From the NCBI GenBank assembly GCA_019421105.1, contig JAHZFY010000070.1, forward strand, positions 1 through 5,902: a DNA stretch of 5,902 nucleotides. Direction: 5' to 3'. Numbering within the stretch: position 1 is the first letter of the stretch; every line of letters begins with the position of its first letter. Both the position numbers and the translations under genes were made by a program. The notes under the pieces were generated by a model that saw only the letters and a program-made list of their open reading frames with translations, searched no databases and was not told where the DNA came from. The DNA is from a bacterium. GTDB lineage: Bacteria; Bacillota_I; Bacilli_A; RFN20; CAG-826. Positions 1-5,902 of this stretch are shown in pieces.

Positions 1-1091
1 AAAATGGAATCAAAGAAGCGGTAACTTATGCTCATCAACATGGTGTTAAAGCATATGTCACAGTAAATATTTTAGCCCACAATGAAGATTTTAATGGCTT
101 GATAGAGTATTTAAAATTTTTAGATAAAAATAACGTCGATGGAGTTATCGTCAGTGATCTAGGGATTGCTAATTTAGTTAAAGAACACACTAACTTAGAA
201 CTCCATGTTTCCACACAAGCAAATATTACTAACGTTCATTCTGCTAAAATGTGGGTGAAATTAGGCGCCAGAAGACTTGTTTTAGCAAGAGAGTTATCAC
301 TTGAAGAAATAAAGGCAATCAAAAAAGAAATAGGTGATGATATCGACATTGAATGTTTTTGTCATGGGGCCATGTGCATCTCTTATAGTGGCAGATGCTT
401 ATTATCAAATTACATAACTGGTAGAGATTCAAATAAAGGAGCGTGCGCTCAACCTTGTAGATGGAATTATTCCATTCATATTAAAAATGATGTCGATAGT
501 GATGAGTATTTTCCTATTCAAGAAGATGAAAAAGGAACATATATTTTAAATAGTAAAGATCTTTGCATGATCGAACATATTAAAGAATTAATGGATGCAG
601 GAATAAAAAGCTTTAAAATCGAAGGCAGGATGAAATCAAATTATTATGTTGCTACAATAATTAATGCTTATAAAAGAGCGATAGATGATTGTTTAAATAA
701 TAATCCTCCATCATTTAATTATATTGAAGAACTTAAAAAGACATCTAATCGTTGCTTTACAACTGGTTTTTATTTTAATAGTGATACCAAAACAAATACT
801 GAAACATCAAAACTATTCCAGACATATAAATATATCGCTGTAGTTTTAAAAAGTTGTGAAGATGGCTACATATTGGTTCAACATCGTAATAAGTTTAAAA
901 TAAATGATGTCGTGGAAGTTTTGTCTAATGATGATAATTTTAATAAAACTTTTGTTATCAAAGAAATTTTAGATATCAATAAAAATCCAATATATGAAGT
1001 GAAAAAAATAAAACAAGAAGTATATATCAAATGCGATTTAAAACTAAAAGAATATGATATTTTAAGAATGAAGGAAAAAGATGAAAACTAA
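1..1091 (+). CDS. trhP: U32 family protein, TrhP/YrrO-type tRNA hydroxylation protein (5' partial)
   Basis: The reading frame is open from base 3 to the TAA at 1089-1091, giving 362 visible residues; the N-terminus (roughly 50 residues by family length) lies outside the window. The peptidase U32 signature is clear at nt 351-407: E-C-F-C-H-G-A-M-C, then G-R-C-L-L-S. Nearby cysteines at nt 375-377, 396-398, 444-446 and 456-458, plus one in the NSKDLC segment (564-566), are candidate iron-sulfur ligands. The upstream HVSTQANITN stretch (213-242) and the KIEGRMKS stretch (615-638) are typical of the family, and a C-terminal beta-barrel-like domain with an H-R-N-K-F motif follows (from about nt 816). 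Although named as peptidases, E. coli TrhP (YegQ) and B. subtilis YrrN/YrrO act in forming 5-hydroxyuridine at tRNA position 34. The related RlhA modifies 23S rRNA, and a collagenase-like PrtC role is the other alternative. It is the first visible gene of an operon and overlaps the transporter gene by 11 bases. Family assignment is secure; the tRNA role is inferred from the family and the neighbouring chorismate mutase. Confidence 0.93.
   Translation, partial: NGIKEAVTYAHQHGVKAYVTVNILAHNEDFNGLIEYLKFLDKNNVDGVIVSDLGIANLVKEHTNLELHVSTQANITNVHSAKMWVKLGARRLVLARELSLEEIKAIKKEIGDDIDIECFCHGAMCISYSGRCLLSNYITGRDSNKGACAQPCRWNYSIHIKNDVDSDEYFPIQEDEKGTYILNSKDLCMIEHIKELMDAGIKSFKIEGRMKSNYYVATIINAYKRAIDDCLNNNPPSFNYIEELKKTSNRCFTTGFYFNSDTKTNTETSKLFQTYKYIAVVLKSCEDGYILVQHRNKFKINDVVEVLSNDDNFNKTFVIKEILDINKNPIYEVKKIKQEVYIKCDLKLKEYDILRMKEKDEN
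1071..1075 (+). promoter_or_regulatory. ribosome binding site for the SLC13-type transporter
   Basis: AAGGA lies five bases before the ATG at 1081, inside the 3' end of the U32 gene. It supports the ATG at 1081 as the start and hence the 11-base overlap of the two genes, a layout that favours coupled translation. Confidence 0.6.
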
Positions 1092-2529
1092 ATTAAAAGA
1101 TAATCGTATTTTTAGATGGATAATTATACCAATCTGCCTTATTTTTTGCTTATTTGGACAATTTATCCCACCAATTAATGGTTTATCAAGCGACGCTATT
1201 GGGGTTTTATTTATCTTTTTAGGAACCCTCATATTATGGCTAACAATTGGAATTGATTGGCCTAGTTTAGTGTGTTTATTTTCTTTAGGTTTAATTCAAA
1301 GTTTTGGATTTAAAAATGTTTTTACTTCTAGTTTTGGAGATCCTACTTTTGCTTTTTTATTATTCACATTTGCCTGTACTTATGCCTTATCTAAGACATC
1401 TCTTATAAAAAGAATTGCAATAACATTTGTCAATTTTAAATTAGCGAAAAAGAATGGTTATCTATTTATTTTCTTTTTCTTATTAGCGGTATTAATTCTT
1501 GGTATGTTTATTTCTCCAAGCGTTTTATTTGTCATTATGCTTCCTATTTTAAATGAGATATTAGAGGTTTTAGATATCGCTAAAGAAGATAAGATAGCAA
1601 AAGTATTGATGATGGGATTAGGTTTTAGTGTTTCTATTAGCAGTGGGATGACCCCTATTGCTCATGTATTTCCAATCATTGCTATTCAAACCGCTCAGAT
1701 AGAAGTATCAACTTTATCATATATGTTAATTGGTATTCCTGTTGGATTAATATTGTTCATTTTAATGTATTTTATGCTTGTCTTATTAATTAGACCTAAT
1801 GTAAAAAATATCCATTACGAAAATGTTTCTAATTTAAAAGCTGAGTTAGAAAAATTAAACAAAAAAGATATCGTAACTTTGATAATCTTTATCACTGTAT
1901 TAATATTATGGATACTTCCATCCTTACTTAAAACTGCATGGCCAGATTTTTATAATTTATTTAATGGTTATGGAATGGCTATGCCTCCATTGCTAGGAAC
2001 AATAGCATTATGTATCATAAGAATCGATAATAAGCCATTATTAAAAATAGATGATGCTTTAAAAAACGGCATACCTTGGTCTAGTTTAATAATGTGTGCA
2101 GCAACTCTTGCATTAGGAGCGGCTTTAAAAAGTGATTCAATTGGTTTAGTGGATTATTTAAAAAATAATCTTGGGTCAGTTTTAAATGGCTTGCCTGCGA
2201 TTTTATTATTAATTATTTTTGCTTCCTGGGCGGCTTTACAAACTAATTTATCATCTAACATGGTCACTGCGACTTTAGTTGCCGCGGTCGCTAGTGCTGT
2301 TTTAACAAGCATCTCCACTCCTTTAAGTATTCCTGCTACTATTTGTATAATCGGTATGTTAGCAAGCTTTGCCTTTGCTACTCCACCATCTATGCCACAT
2401 ATTGCAATTGTATCAGCTAGTGAATCTTGCAATACGAAAGATGTTTTGATTTATGGAAGCATATTAATGGTATTATCTATCATAATTGCTTTGTGTATAG
2501 GTTATCCAATTGGACTTGCTATATTATAG
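1081..2529 (+). CDS. SLC13/DASS-type anion permease with altered SNT motifs
   Basis: This is a 482-residue, very hydrophobic protein with about 12 predicted membrane segments. The N-terminus is short and basic, and a charged cytoplasmic loop (around residues 238-263) splits the protein into two halves, as in the divalent anion:sodium symporter (DASS) fold. Position 142-156 (MFIS-PSVLF-VIMLPI) aligns residue for residue with the first hairpin of INDY-type carriers, where the family has MWISNTAT..MLPI. The second hairpin is at 390-397 (LSSNMVTA), and a TPPSMPH motif at 434-440 resembles the conserved TPP element. The first SNT is thus SPS and the second SNM, so sodium or substrate coordination may differ from carriers such as VcINDY or CitT. 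Substrate is unknown; the family carries di- and tricarboxylates or sulfate. It starts inside the U32 gene and its TAG stop is part of the next gene's ribosome binding site, so it is surely in the same operon. Confidence 0.85.
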   Translation: MKTKLKDNRIFRWIIIPICLIFCLFGQFIPPINGLSSDAIGVLFIFLGTLILWLTIGIDWPSLVCLFSLGLIQSFGFKNVFTSSFGDPTFAFLLFTFACTYALSKTSLIKRIAITFVNFKLAKKNGYLFIFFFLLAVLILGMFISPSVLFVIMLPILNEILEVLDIAKEDKIAKVLMMGLGFSVSISSGMTPIAHVFPIIAIQTAQIEVSTLSYMLIGIPVGLILFILMYFMLVLLIRPNVKNIHYENVSNLKAELEKLNKKDIVTLIIFITVLILWILPSLLKTAWPDFYNLFNGYGMAMPPLLGTIALCIIRIDNKPLLKIDDALKNGIPWSSLIMCAATLALGAALKSDSIGLVDYLKNNLGSVLNGLPAILLLIIFASWAALQTNLSSNMVTATLVAAVASAVLTSISTPLSIPATICIIGMLASFAFATPPSMPHIAIVSASESCNTKDVLIYGSILMVLSIIIALCIGYPIGLAIL

Positions 2530-2534
2530 AGGTG
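2528..2534 (+). promoter_or_regulatory. ribosome binding site for chorismate mutase
   Basis: AGAGGTG is a strong Shine-Dalgarno sequence four bases before the ATG at 2539. It overlaps the TAG stop (2527-2529) of the transporter gene, so ribosomes finishing the transporter end directly on it. Confidence 0.75.
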
Positions 2535-2538
2535 AAAT

Positions 2539-2814
2539 ATGGACAAATTAAAATTGTATCGTCAACAAATCGATGAAATCGATACTAAAATAATTGAACT
2601 GTTTGAAAAAAGAATGACAATTGTGAAAAATGTCATCGAATTTAAAATTGAAAATAATATTCCTGTTTTAGACCAAAATAGAGAAGCTCAAATGCTAGAA
2701 AAAAACCTCTTGAAGATAAATCAAGAGGAATTTAAAAAATATTATGAAGATGTTTTACTAGGTTTTTTAAAATCTAGCAAAGCCATGCAAAACGATATAT
2801 TAAAAAATAAATAA
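2539..2814 (+). CDS. aroQ: stand-alone chorismate mutase, AroQ (type II) class
   Basis: The 91-residue, all-helical protein matches the AroQ chorismate mutase domain over its full length. This enzyme rearranges chorismate to prephenate in the cytoplasm, the branch step towards Phe and Tyr. All residues that build the E. coli active site have counterparts: R8 (LYRQQID), R25 (EKRM), K36, D45, R48 and E49 (QNREAQ), and near the C-terminus S80 and Q84 (SSKAMQ). It is therefore expected to be active. It has no prephenate dehydratase, dehydrogenase or DAHP-synthase domain attached. No other aromatic-pathway gene is in the window, which is odd for a biosynthetic enzyme and points to another use for prephenate, possibly by the U32 protein two genes upstream. 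It starts 9 bases after the transporter and ends exactly against the stop of the converging lipoprotein gene. Codons 57 and 63 are unusual for the gene because they lie in the opposite-strand terminator stem. Confidence 0.92.
   Translation: MDKLKLYRQQIDEIDTKIIELFEKRMTIVKNVIEFKIENNIPVLDQNREAQMLEKNLLKINQEEFKKYYEDVLLGFLKSSKAMQNDILKNK
2699..2728 (-). terminator. intrinsic terminator of the minus-strand operon, inside aroQ
   Basis: Read on the minus strand, CCTCTTGA (2728-2721) pairs perfectly with TCAAGAGG (2713-2706) around a 7-base loop and is followed at once by seven T (2705-2699). This is a textbook rho-independent terminator, 87 bases beyond the lipoprotein stop codon. It lies wholly within the chorismate mutase coding sequence. 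On the plus strand the hairpin is followed by AATTTAAAAAAT with no T run, so it should act in one direction only. The CTC (Leu57) and GAG (Glu63) codons in the stem are each the only use of that codon in the 91-codon gene, consistent with selection for the stem. Confidence 0.82.
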
Positions 2815-4359
2815 TTACTTTTTATTAGCGATAATATTTAAATATGAAGAAGCCATATCATAAATAAATAGGTTTTCTTGTGCGGTTAAAACCGCGACAT
2901 AAGTTAATCCATCGCATTTAAAACTATATCCATCAGTTGGATCAAAACTAACATCGCTTGTGGTTTTACCATCTAAAATTATTTCGTCGTTATCATTGAT
3001 GATAAGAGTGTGCATTTTCATATCGCCAATACGGTTTTTGCCTTCCCAAGTTCCGATGTATTTTGGCTTTGTGACACTTTCATCGTTGACTTCAAAAACT
3101 AAACTTTCATCGATTTTTGTAGTGTTGACATCACTAATAGTTACAACGCAAAGTTCATTTGCGACAATATAATCGCTATAAACTCTTTGCACAACATATG
3201 AAAAAGCCTTTAAATGTCCATTTGTTACTTCAATTTTGAAATTAGATTTAATTCCAAAATATTCGATTAAAGACTCTTCATCATATGTATTTGCCATGCT
3301 CATTGCAATTGTCTTTCCAATTTCTAAAGAGTCGATTTGATAAATATTTTCATCGATTTGTTGATATAGTTCCACCGCGCAAGCATCAAATGATGGACGA
3401 TAATATTCATCTTTAAATCCTGGAACAACTTTTTGATTGATCACATCAAAATGTCTGATGCTTCCATCGTTAAATTTACCAACGCCATAAGGATTATTAA
3501 ATCCAACAAACGGATCGCTAGGATATAAAATCACATCATCAGTAAAATATGTTGTTAGATTTTGTTGAGGGTGTTTTTCGTTTAAATCGATTCTTGTAAC
3601 ATTATATGTAAAATTATTTGTATCATCTAATTCATTTAAAGCGGCTAAAATTTCATCATGATAATTCAAATGTTCATATGGTAAAACATCTTTTACTTCT
3701 TCTTTACCTATTGAAATAATTCCATTACCTATTACTTCATATGATGATGTTTTTGCTTCATAATATACTTCAAAGTTATTATCAAAGGCATTGTATTTTA
3801 AATGGAACTTAACTAAATCTTCTCCATAATATGATAATGACCTATAAAATTTATCTAAAGATTGTTTGTTATCAAAAGTATATGTCTTTGAACTTGGACT
3901 ATAATTTAAATCTTCAAAATCGATATATTGAAATGGATTTAAATAATAATCATCAAATCTAACTTGCTCATGATTGCTAAAAAATAGATATTTTTCCTCG
4001 ACTTTGTTATCGATATTTATCTCTTTGATAGATGAATATCCATCTTTTGTTTTAAATATTTTAATCTCGCCATTTTTCATAGTGGCACCATCGATCATTT
4101 CTTTAAAATGATATCTGCCTTCACTGATTTTTAATTCGACTTGTGAATCATAATCGCCACTAGAAGTAAAATTATTTAAATCTGCTTTATATAAAATTAT
4201 ACTGTTTTTAAAATAGTCAAAAGTTTCAACGCTGAATTGTCCATATTTTTCATTTGGAAGAGAAGTTGAAGAGTTGACATTATTTTGACAACCACTTAGA
4301 CCAAAAAAGAACACACCTACAGTTAAGCTTGTAAAAATACTCTTATAGATATAATTCAT
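2815..4359 (-). CDS. large predicted lipoprotein, unknown function
   Basis: The protein has 514 residues from the ATG at 4359. A type II signal peptide (MNYIYK, then a hydrophobic stretch) ends in a lipobox L-S-G-C with the lipidated Cys at residue 24, followed by a polar N/S linker, so it should be anchored on the outer face of the membrane. I chose this start over an in-frame ATG at 4395, which would add 12 residues in front of the signal peptide and has no ribosome binding site; AAGGAG at 4377-4372 serves the shorter form. The mature part is rich in Tyr, Asp, Asn and alternating beta-type segments. It looks like two domains of about 180-190 residues (roughly 30-208 and 234-424) and a small C-terminal beta-rich domain (about 433-514) beginning with G-T-W-E-G. 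The first two recall LolA/LppX-type lipoprotein folds and the last a small lipocalin-like barrel, but this is impression only. I recognise no characterised family. The start overlaps the upstream lipoprotein gene by 17 bases. Confidence 0.82.
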   Translation of the reverse strand: MNYIYKSIFTSLTVGVFFFGLSGCQNNVNSSTSLPNEKYGQFSVETFDYFKNSIILYKADLNNFTSSGDYDSQVELKISEGRYHFKEMIDGATMKNGEIKIFKTKDGYSSIKEINIDNKVEEKYLFFSNHEQVRFDDYYLNPFQYIDFEDLNYSPSSKTYTFDNKQSLDKFYRSLSYYGEDLVKFHLKYNAFDNNFEVYYEAKTSSYEVIGNGIISIGKEEVKDVLPYEHLNYHDEILAALNELDDTNNFTYNVTRIDLNEKHPQQNLTTYFTDDVILYPSDPFVGFNNPYGVGKFNDGSIRHFDVINQKVVPGFKDEYYRPSFDACAVELYQQIDENIYQIDSLEIGKTIAMSMANTYDEESLIEYFGIKSNFKIEVTNGHLKAFSYVVQRVYSDYIVANELCVVTISDVNTTKIDESLVFEVNDESVTKPKYIGTWEGKNRIGDMKMHTLIINDNDEIILDGKTTSDVSFDPTDGYSFKCDGLTYVAVLTAQENLFIYDMASSYLNIIANKK

Positions 4360-5161
4360 AATCGATCTTTTCTCCTTGATACTCAATAACTTCATCTCGA
4401 TAATAGGTGATATCTTTTTTTACATATGAATAATTCGTATCATTGACCAATGATTGCAAGGCGATAATTTGAGAATTTGTTATTTCATTATTTTTAATTG
4501 TAACATCCGCGCTGATTTCGAATTTATAATCGAAATTATCATCTTCTCCAACAATGCATTTTAAATAGAAGTATTTATTGCCATCTTTACTTAAATCAAT
4601 AGTGTCAAAATTATGATAAATATCACCGTCTTGACTTTCTTTAAAAGAAATCATGCCATTGACCATTGTCATAGCAAAAAAACTAGAAAATCCTAAAGCG
4701 AATTCTTCTTGCTTATAATTATCGCTTAAGGTATATAAAGTGGTTTTGTTATTTTCATCAGTATCAAATTTAATGACTTCATAATACTTTGTATTATCCA
4801 CTAAACCCTTTTCTTTAACATATGAATAAGAAGAAGAAGAGCCTTCAATTTCAGCATCCGCGGTAGTTTGAATAAAATCATTTTTATATTTTGTGGTCAC
4901 GCTATTAATTGAAGTATCAATCGATACTCCACCACCATAATCATCAGTTTGTAAAGATGTTTCTTTTTCTTTGCTAACTTCTTTATCTAACTCATATAAT
5001 TTTTCCTTTAATGAGTTGAGTAATTCCATATCGATTCCATCGATAGGATTCGTTATCGATGATGTTGAACTATTTGAAGTTTCGCTAGAAGAAATAACAT
5101 TGCTACATCCACTTAAAAGCAATGCTAAACCCAAGGTTAAAATAGATATTATTTTTTTCAT
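4343..5161 (-). CDS. predicted lipoprotein, unknown function
   Basis: The 272-residue protein starts with a clean type II signal peptide: M-K-K, a hydrophobic core, and the lipobox L-L-S-G-C with Cys19. A low-complexity Ser/Thr/Asn linker (residues 20-38) follows, as in many surface lipoproteins of low-GC Gram-positives. Residues 41-68 form a charged, probably helical segment (ELLNSLKEKLYELDKEVSKE). The rest (about 76-272) is beta-rich with many Tyr, Asp and Asn, and has the look of a LolA/LppX-like sheet protein. The motif Y-S-Y-V-K occurs twice (112-116 and 244-248). I do not recognise a characterised family. The gene starts 4 bases after the stop of the upstream gene and has no clear Shine-Dalgarno, which suggests re-initiation by ribosomes finishing that gene. 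Its 3' end overlaps the next lipoprotein gene by 17 bases. A carrier, sensor or binding role at the membrane surface would be a guess. Confidence 0.85.
   Translation of the reverse strand: MKKIISILTLGLALLLSGCSNVISSSETSNSSTSSITNPIDGIDMELLNSLKEKLYELDKEVSKEKETSLQTDDYGGGVSIDTSINSVTTKYKNDFIQTTADAEIEGSSSSYSYVKEKGLVDNTKYYEVIKFDTDENNKTTLYTLSDNYKQEEFALGFSSFFAMTMVNGMISFKESQDGDIYHNFDTIDLSKDGNKYFYLKCIVGEDDNFDYKFEISADVTIKNNEITNSQIIALQSLVNDTNYSYVKKDITYYRDEVIEYQGEKIDYELYL
4372..4377 (-). promoter_or_regulatory. ribosome binding site deciding the start of the 514-residue lipoprotein
   Basis: On the minus strand AAGGAG (4377-4372) precedes the ATG at 4359 by 12 bases, slightly longer than the usual spacing. 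The alternative in-frame ATG at 4395 has only the neighbouring bases TATTATCGAG before it and no usable Shine-Dalgarno. The site lies inside the last codons of the upstream lipoprotein gene. Confidence 0.55.
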
Positions 5162-5165
5162 AAAT

Positions 5166-5902
5166 TTATTCTGCTACATACGTATGAGTTGCGTATGAAC
5201 CATCTCCTACAAATAATTTTAAATTCTTGCCGTCTCTTGTAATTCTTAAATCTTTTGCATCATATTTATAATATGTTTCTTTACTAAATTTCATATCTAA
5301 ATAATAGTTTTCATTGACGGAATAAGTGAATGGTATTTGGATTTCTCCTTCACCTAAATTGTCATAATAAATGCCTTCACTATCGCTTGTAAAGGTAACT
5401 TTATATACTAAATTAGTATATATATTTTTATAAACATAAGTGTGAGCTTTCATAAAAGAAAGTAGGTCATCGTGTTCTAATTTTTGTTTTAATTTAAAAT
5501 TGACTACTTCTATAACATCGCTATTGGATAATGATTTAAAAGTGATTGATGATTTTAATATATTAGTTGGATTATCTAAAACTTCTAATTTATAAGTTAA
5601 CATTTTATCGGTTGCGCTAGTGAGCGTTAAAGACATTAATTCTTTATGTTCAATTTCAAAAACGATGTCATTTTGATCTATTTTTCCACTTGAAGTAGAA
5701 ACATAAATAGATTCATAAGTTGTATTGTTATAAATTACATAAGCTGATAATTGAGAGTTTTCATCATATTCTTTTTCGATGATGTCATCAGTGCACATGA
5801 AACTTAAATCTTCAATCTTTGTTTCAATAAATGTGACATCCACACTATATACAATACCGGTCGCACTTTCAAAAGTAATCAAAGAAGAAGTAGGTTTATT
5901 AG
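5166..5902 (-). CDS. beta-rich, probably exported protein (5' partial), unknown function
   Basis: The frame is open from the right edge of the window to the TAA at 5168-5166, with about 244 visible residues; the true start lies outside the window. The TTG at 5882 is not preceded by a ribosome binding site and the frame continues upstream (N-K-P-T-S-S-L), so it is not the start. The visible part is rich in Thr, Ser, Tyr and alternating hydrophobic residues. It seems to hold an N-terminal pair of Ig-like or similar beta segments (nt about 5880-5520) and a C-terminal beta-barrel-like domain of about 105 residues (nt about 5480-5169), beginning L-L-S-F-M-K-A-H-T-Y and ending A-T-H-T-Y-V-A-E. Its tight junction with two lipoprotein genes suggests that it too is exported or lipid-anchored, but the signal peptide, if any, is not in the window. 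I do not recognise a family. Confidence 0.75.
   Translation of the reverse strand, partial: NKPTSSLITFESATGIVYSVDVTFIETKIEDLSFMCTDDIIEKEYDENSQLSAYVIYNNTTYESIYVSTSSGKIDQNDIVFEIEHKELMSLTLTSATDKMLTYKLEVLDNPTNILKSSITFKSLSNSDVIEVVNFKLKQKLEHDDLLSFMKAHTYVYKNIYTNLVYKVTFTSDSEGIYYDNLGEGEIQIPFTYSVNENYYLDMKFSKETYYKYDAKDLRITRDGKNLKLFVGDGSYATHTYVAE

Noticed and set aside
99..101. TTG as the start of the U32 gene
   Set aside because: The same frame is open back to base 3 and encodes typical U32 sequence (EAVTYAHQHGVKAYVTVN), so the gene simply enters from the left edge.
2154..2432. Minus-strand open frame of 92 codons
   Set aside because: It lies wholly antisense to a conserved part of the transporter gene, and its sequence resembles no protein I know.
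2882..2895. GC-rich inverted repeat GCGGT-TAAA-ACCGC as a terminator for the plus-strand operon
   Set aside because: The stem has only five base pairs and no T run follows on either strand, so termination is not supported.
2960..3172. Plus-strand open frame of 70 codons
   Set aside because: It is antisense to the C-terminal part of the large lipoprotein, with no ribosome binding site or protein-like features.
4357..4395. ATG at 4395 as the start of the 514-residue lipoprotein
   Set aside because: It adds a charged 12-residue leader before the signal peptide, lacks a Shine-Dalgarno and lengthens the overlap; the ATG at 4359 has AAGGAG upstream and a normal lipoprotein signal.
5177..5186. Perfect palindrome CATACGTATG near the 3' end of the right-edge gene
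   Set aside because: It is a short coding palindrome (T-Y-V codons) with no spacing to a promoter, so there is no support for an operator.
4971..5198. Plus-strand open frame of 75 codons
   Set aside because: It is antisense to the signal peptide and linker of the 272-residue lipoprotein; its hydrophobic patches mirror that region.
5402..5422. Nine-base inverted repeat TATATACTA/TAGTATATA followed by T-rich sequence
   Set aside because: It has one G-C pair only, lies inside a coding region, and no plus-strand gene ends there; an AT-rich chance palindrome is more likely.
5880..5882. TTG as the start of the right-edge minus-strand gene
   Set aside because: The frame stays open to the window edge and no ribosome binding site precedes the TTG, so the gene is 5' partial.
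1..5902. Mycoplasma-type genetic code (TGA as Trp)
   Set aside because: Trp residues are TGG and no in-frame TGA occurs in any gene; stops are TAA or TAG. The absence of TGA stops alone is too few cases to argue from.

Overview
The window is AT-rich (about 30% G+C by hand estimate). It uses strong AGGAG-type ribosome binding sites, classic lipobox signal peptides and TAA/TAG stops. Together with the protein families this suggests a low-GC member of the Bacillota, perhaps a gut Bacilli lineage near Erysipelotrichales, RF39 or Acholeplasmatales. That placement is an inference. Trp is encoded by TGG and no gene reads through TGA, so nothing points to the mycoplasma code.

The left half (1-2814, plus strand) is a compact three-gene operon. 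It contains a U32-family protein of the TrhP/YrrO type (5' end outside the window), an SLC13/DASS-type membrane transporter that overlaps it by 11 bases, and a stand-alone AroQ-type chorismate mutase 9 bases further on. The families share one metabolite. Chorismate mutase makes prephenate, and the TrhP route to 5-hydroxyuridine (ho5U34) in tRNA is known to depend on prephenate. The most interesting reading is therefore a small prephenate-supply and tRNA-hydroxylation module, with a transporter that could move a dicarboxylate.

The right half (2815-5902, minus strand) is a tightly packed, apparently co-transcribed set of three exported-protein genes. In transcription order they are a partial beta-rich protein entering from the right edge, a 272-residue lipoprotein, and a 514-residue lipoprotein. 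The junctions are 4 bases and a 17-base overlap, so translation is probably coupled. I do not recognise any of these as a characterised family.

The two operons converge with no intergenic base: one stop codon ends at 2814 and the other begins at 2815. A good intrinsic terminator for the minus-strand operon lies about 90 bases inside the chorismate mutase coding sequence, where it forces codons the gene otherwise avoids. I see no terminator for the plus-strand operon, no promoter for either (both start outside the window), and no RNA genes, mobile elements or CRISPR. No stretch over 300 bases lacks a gene.
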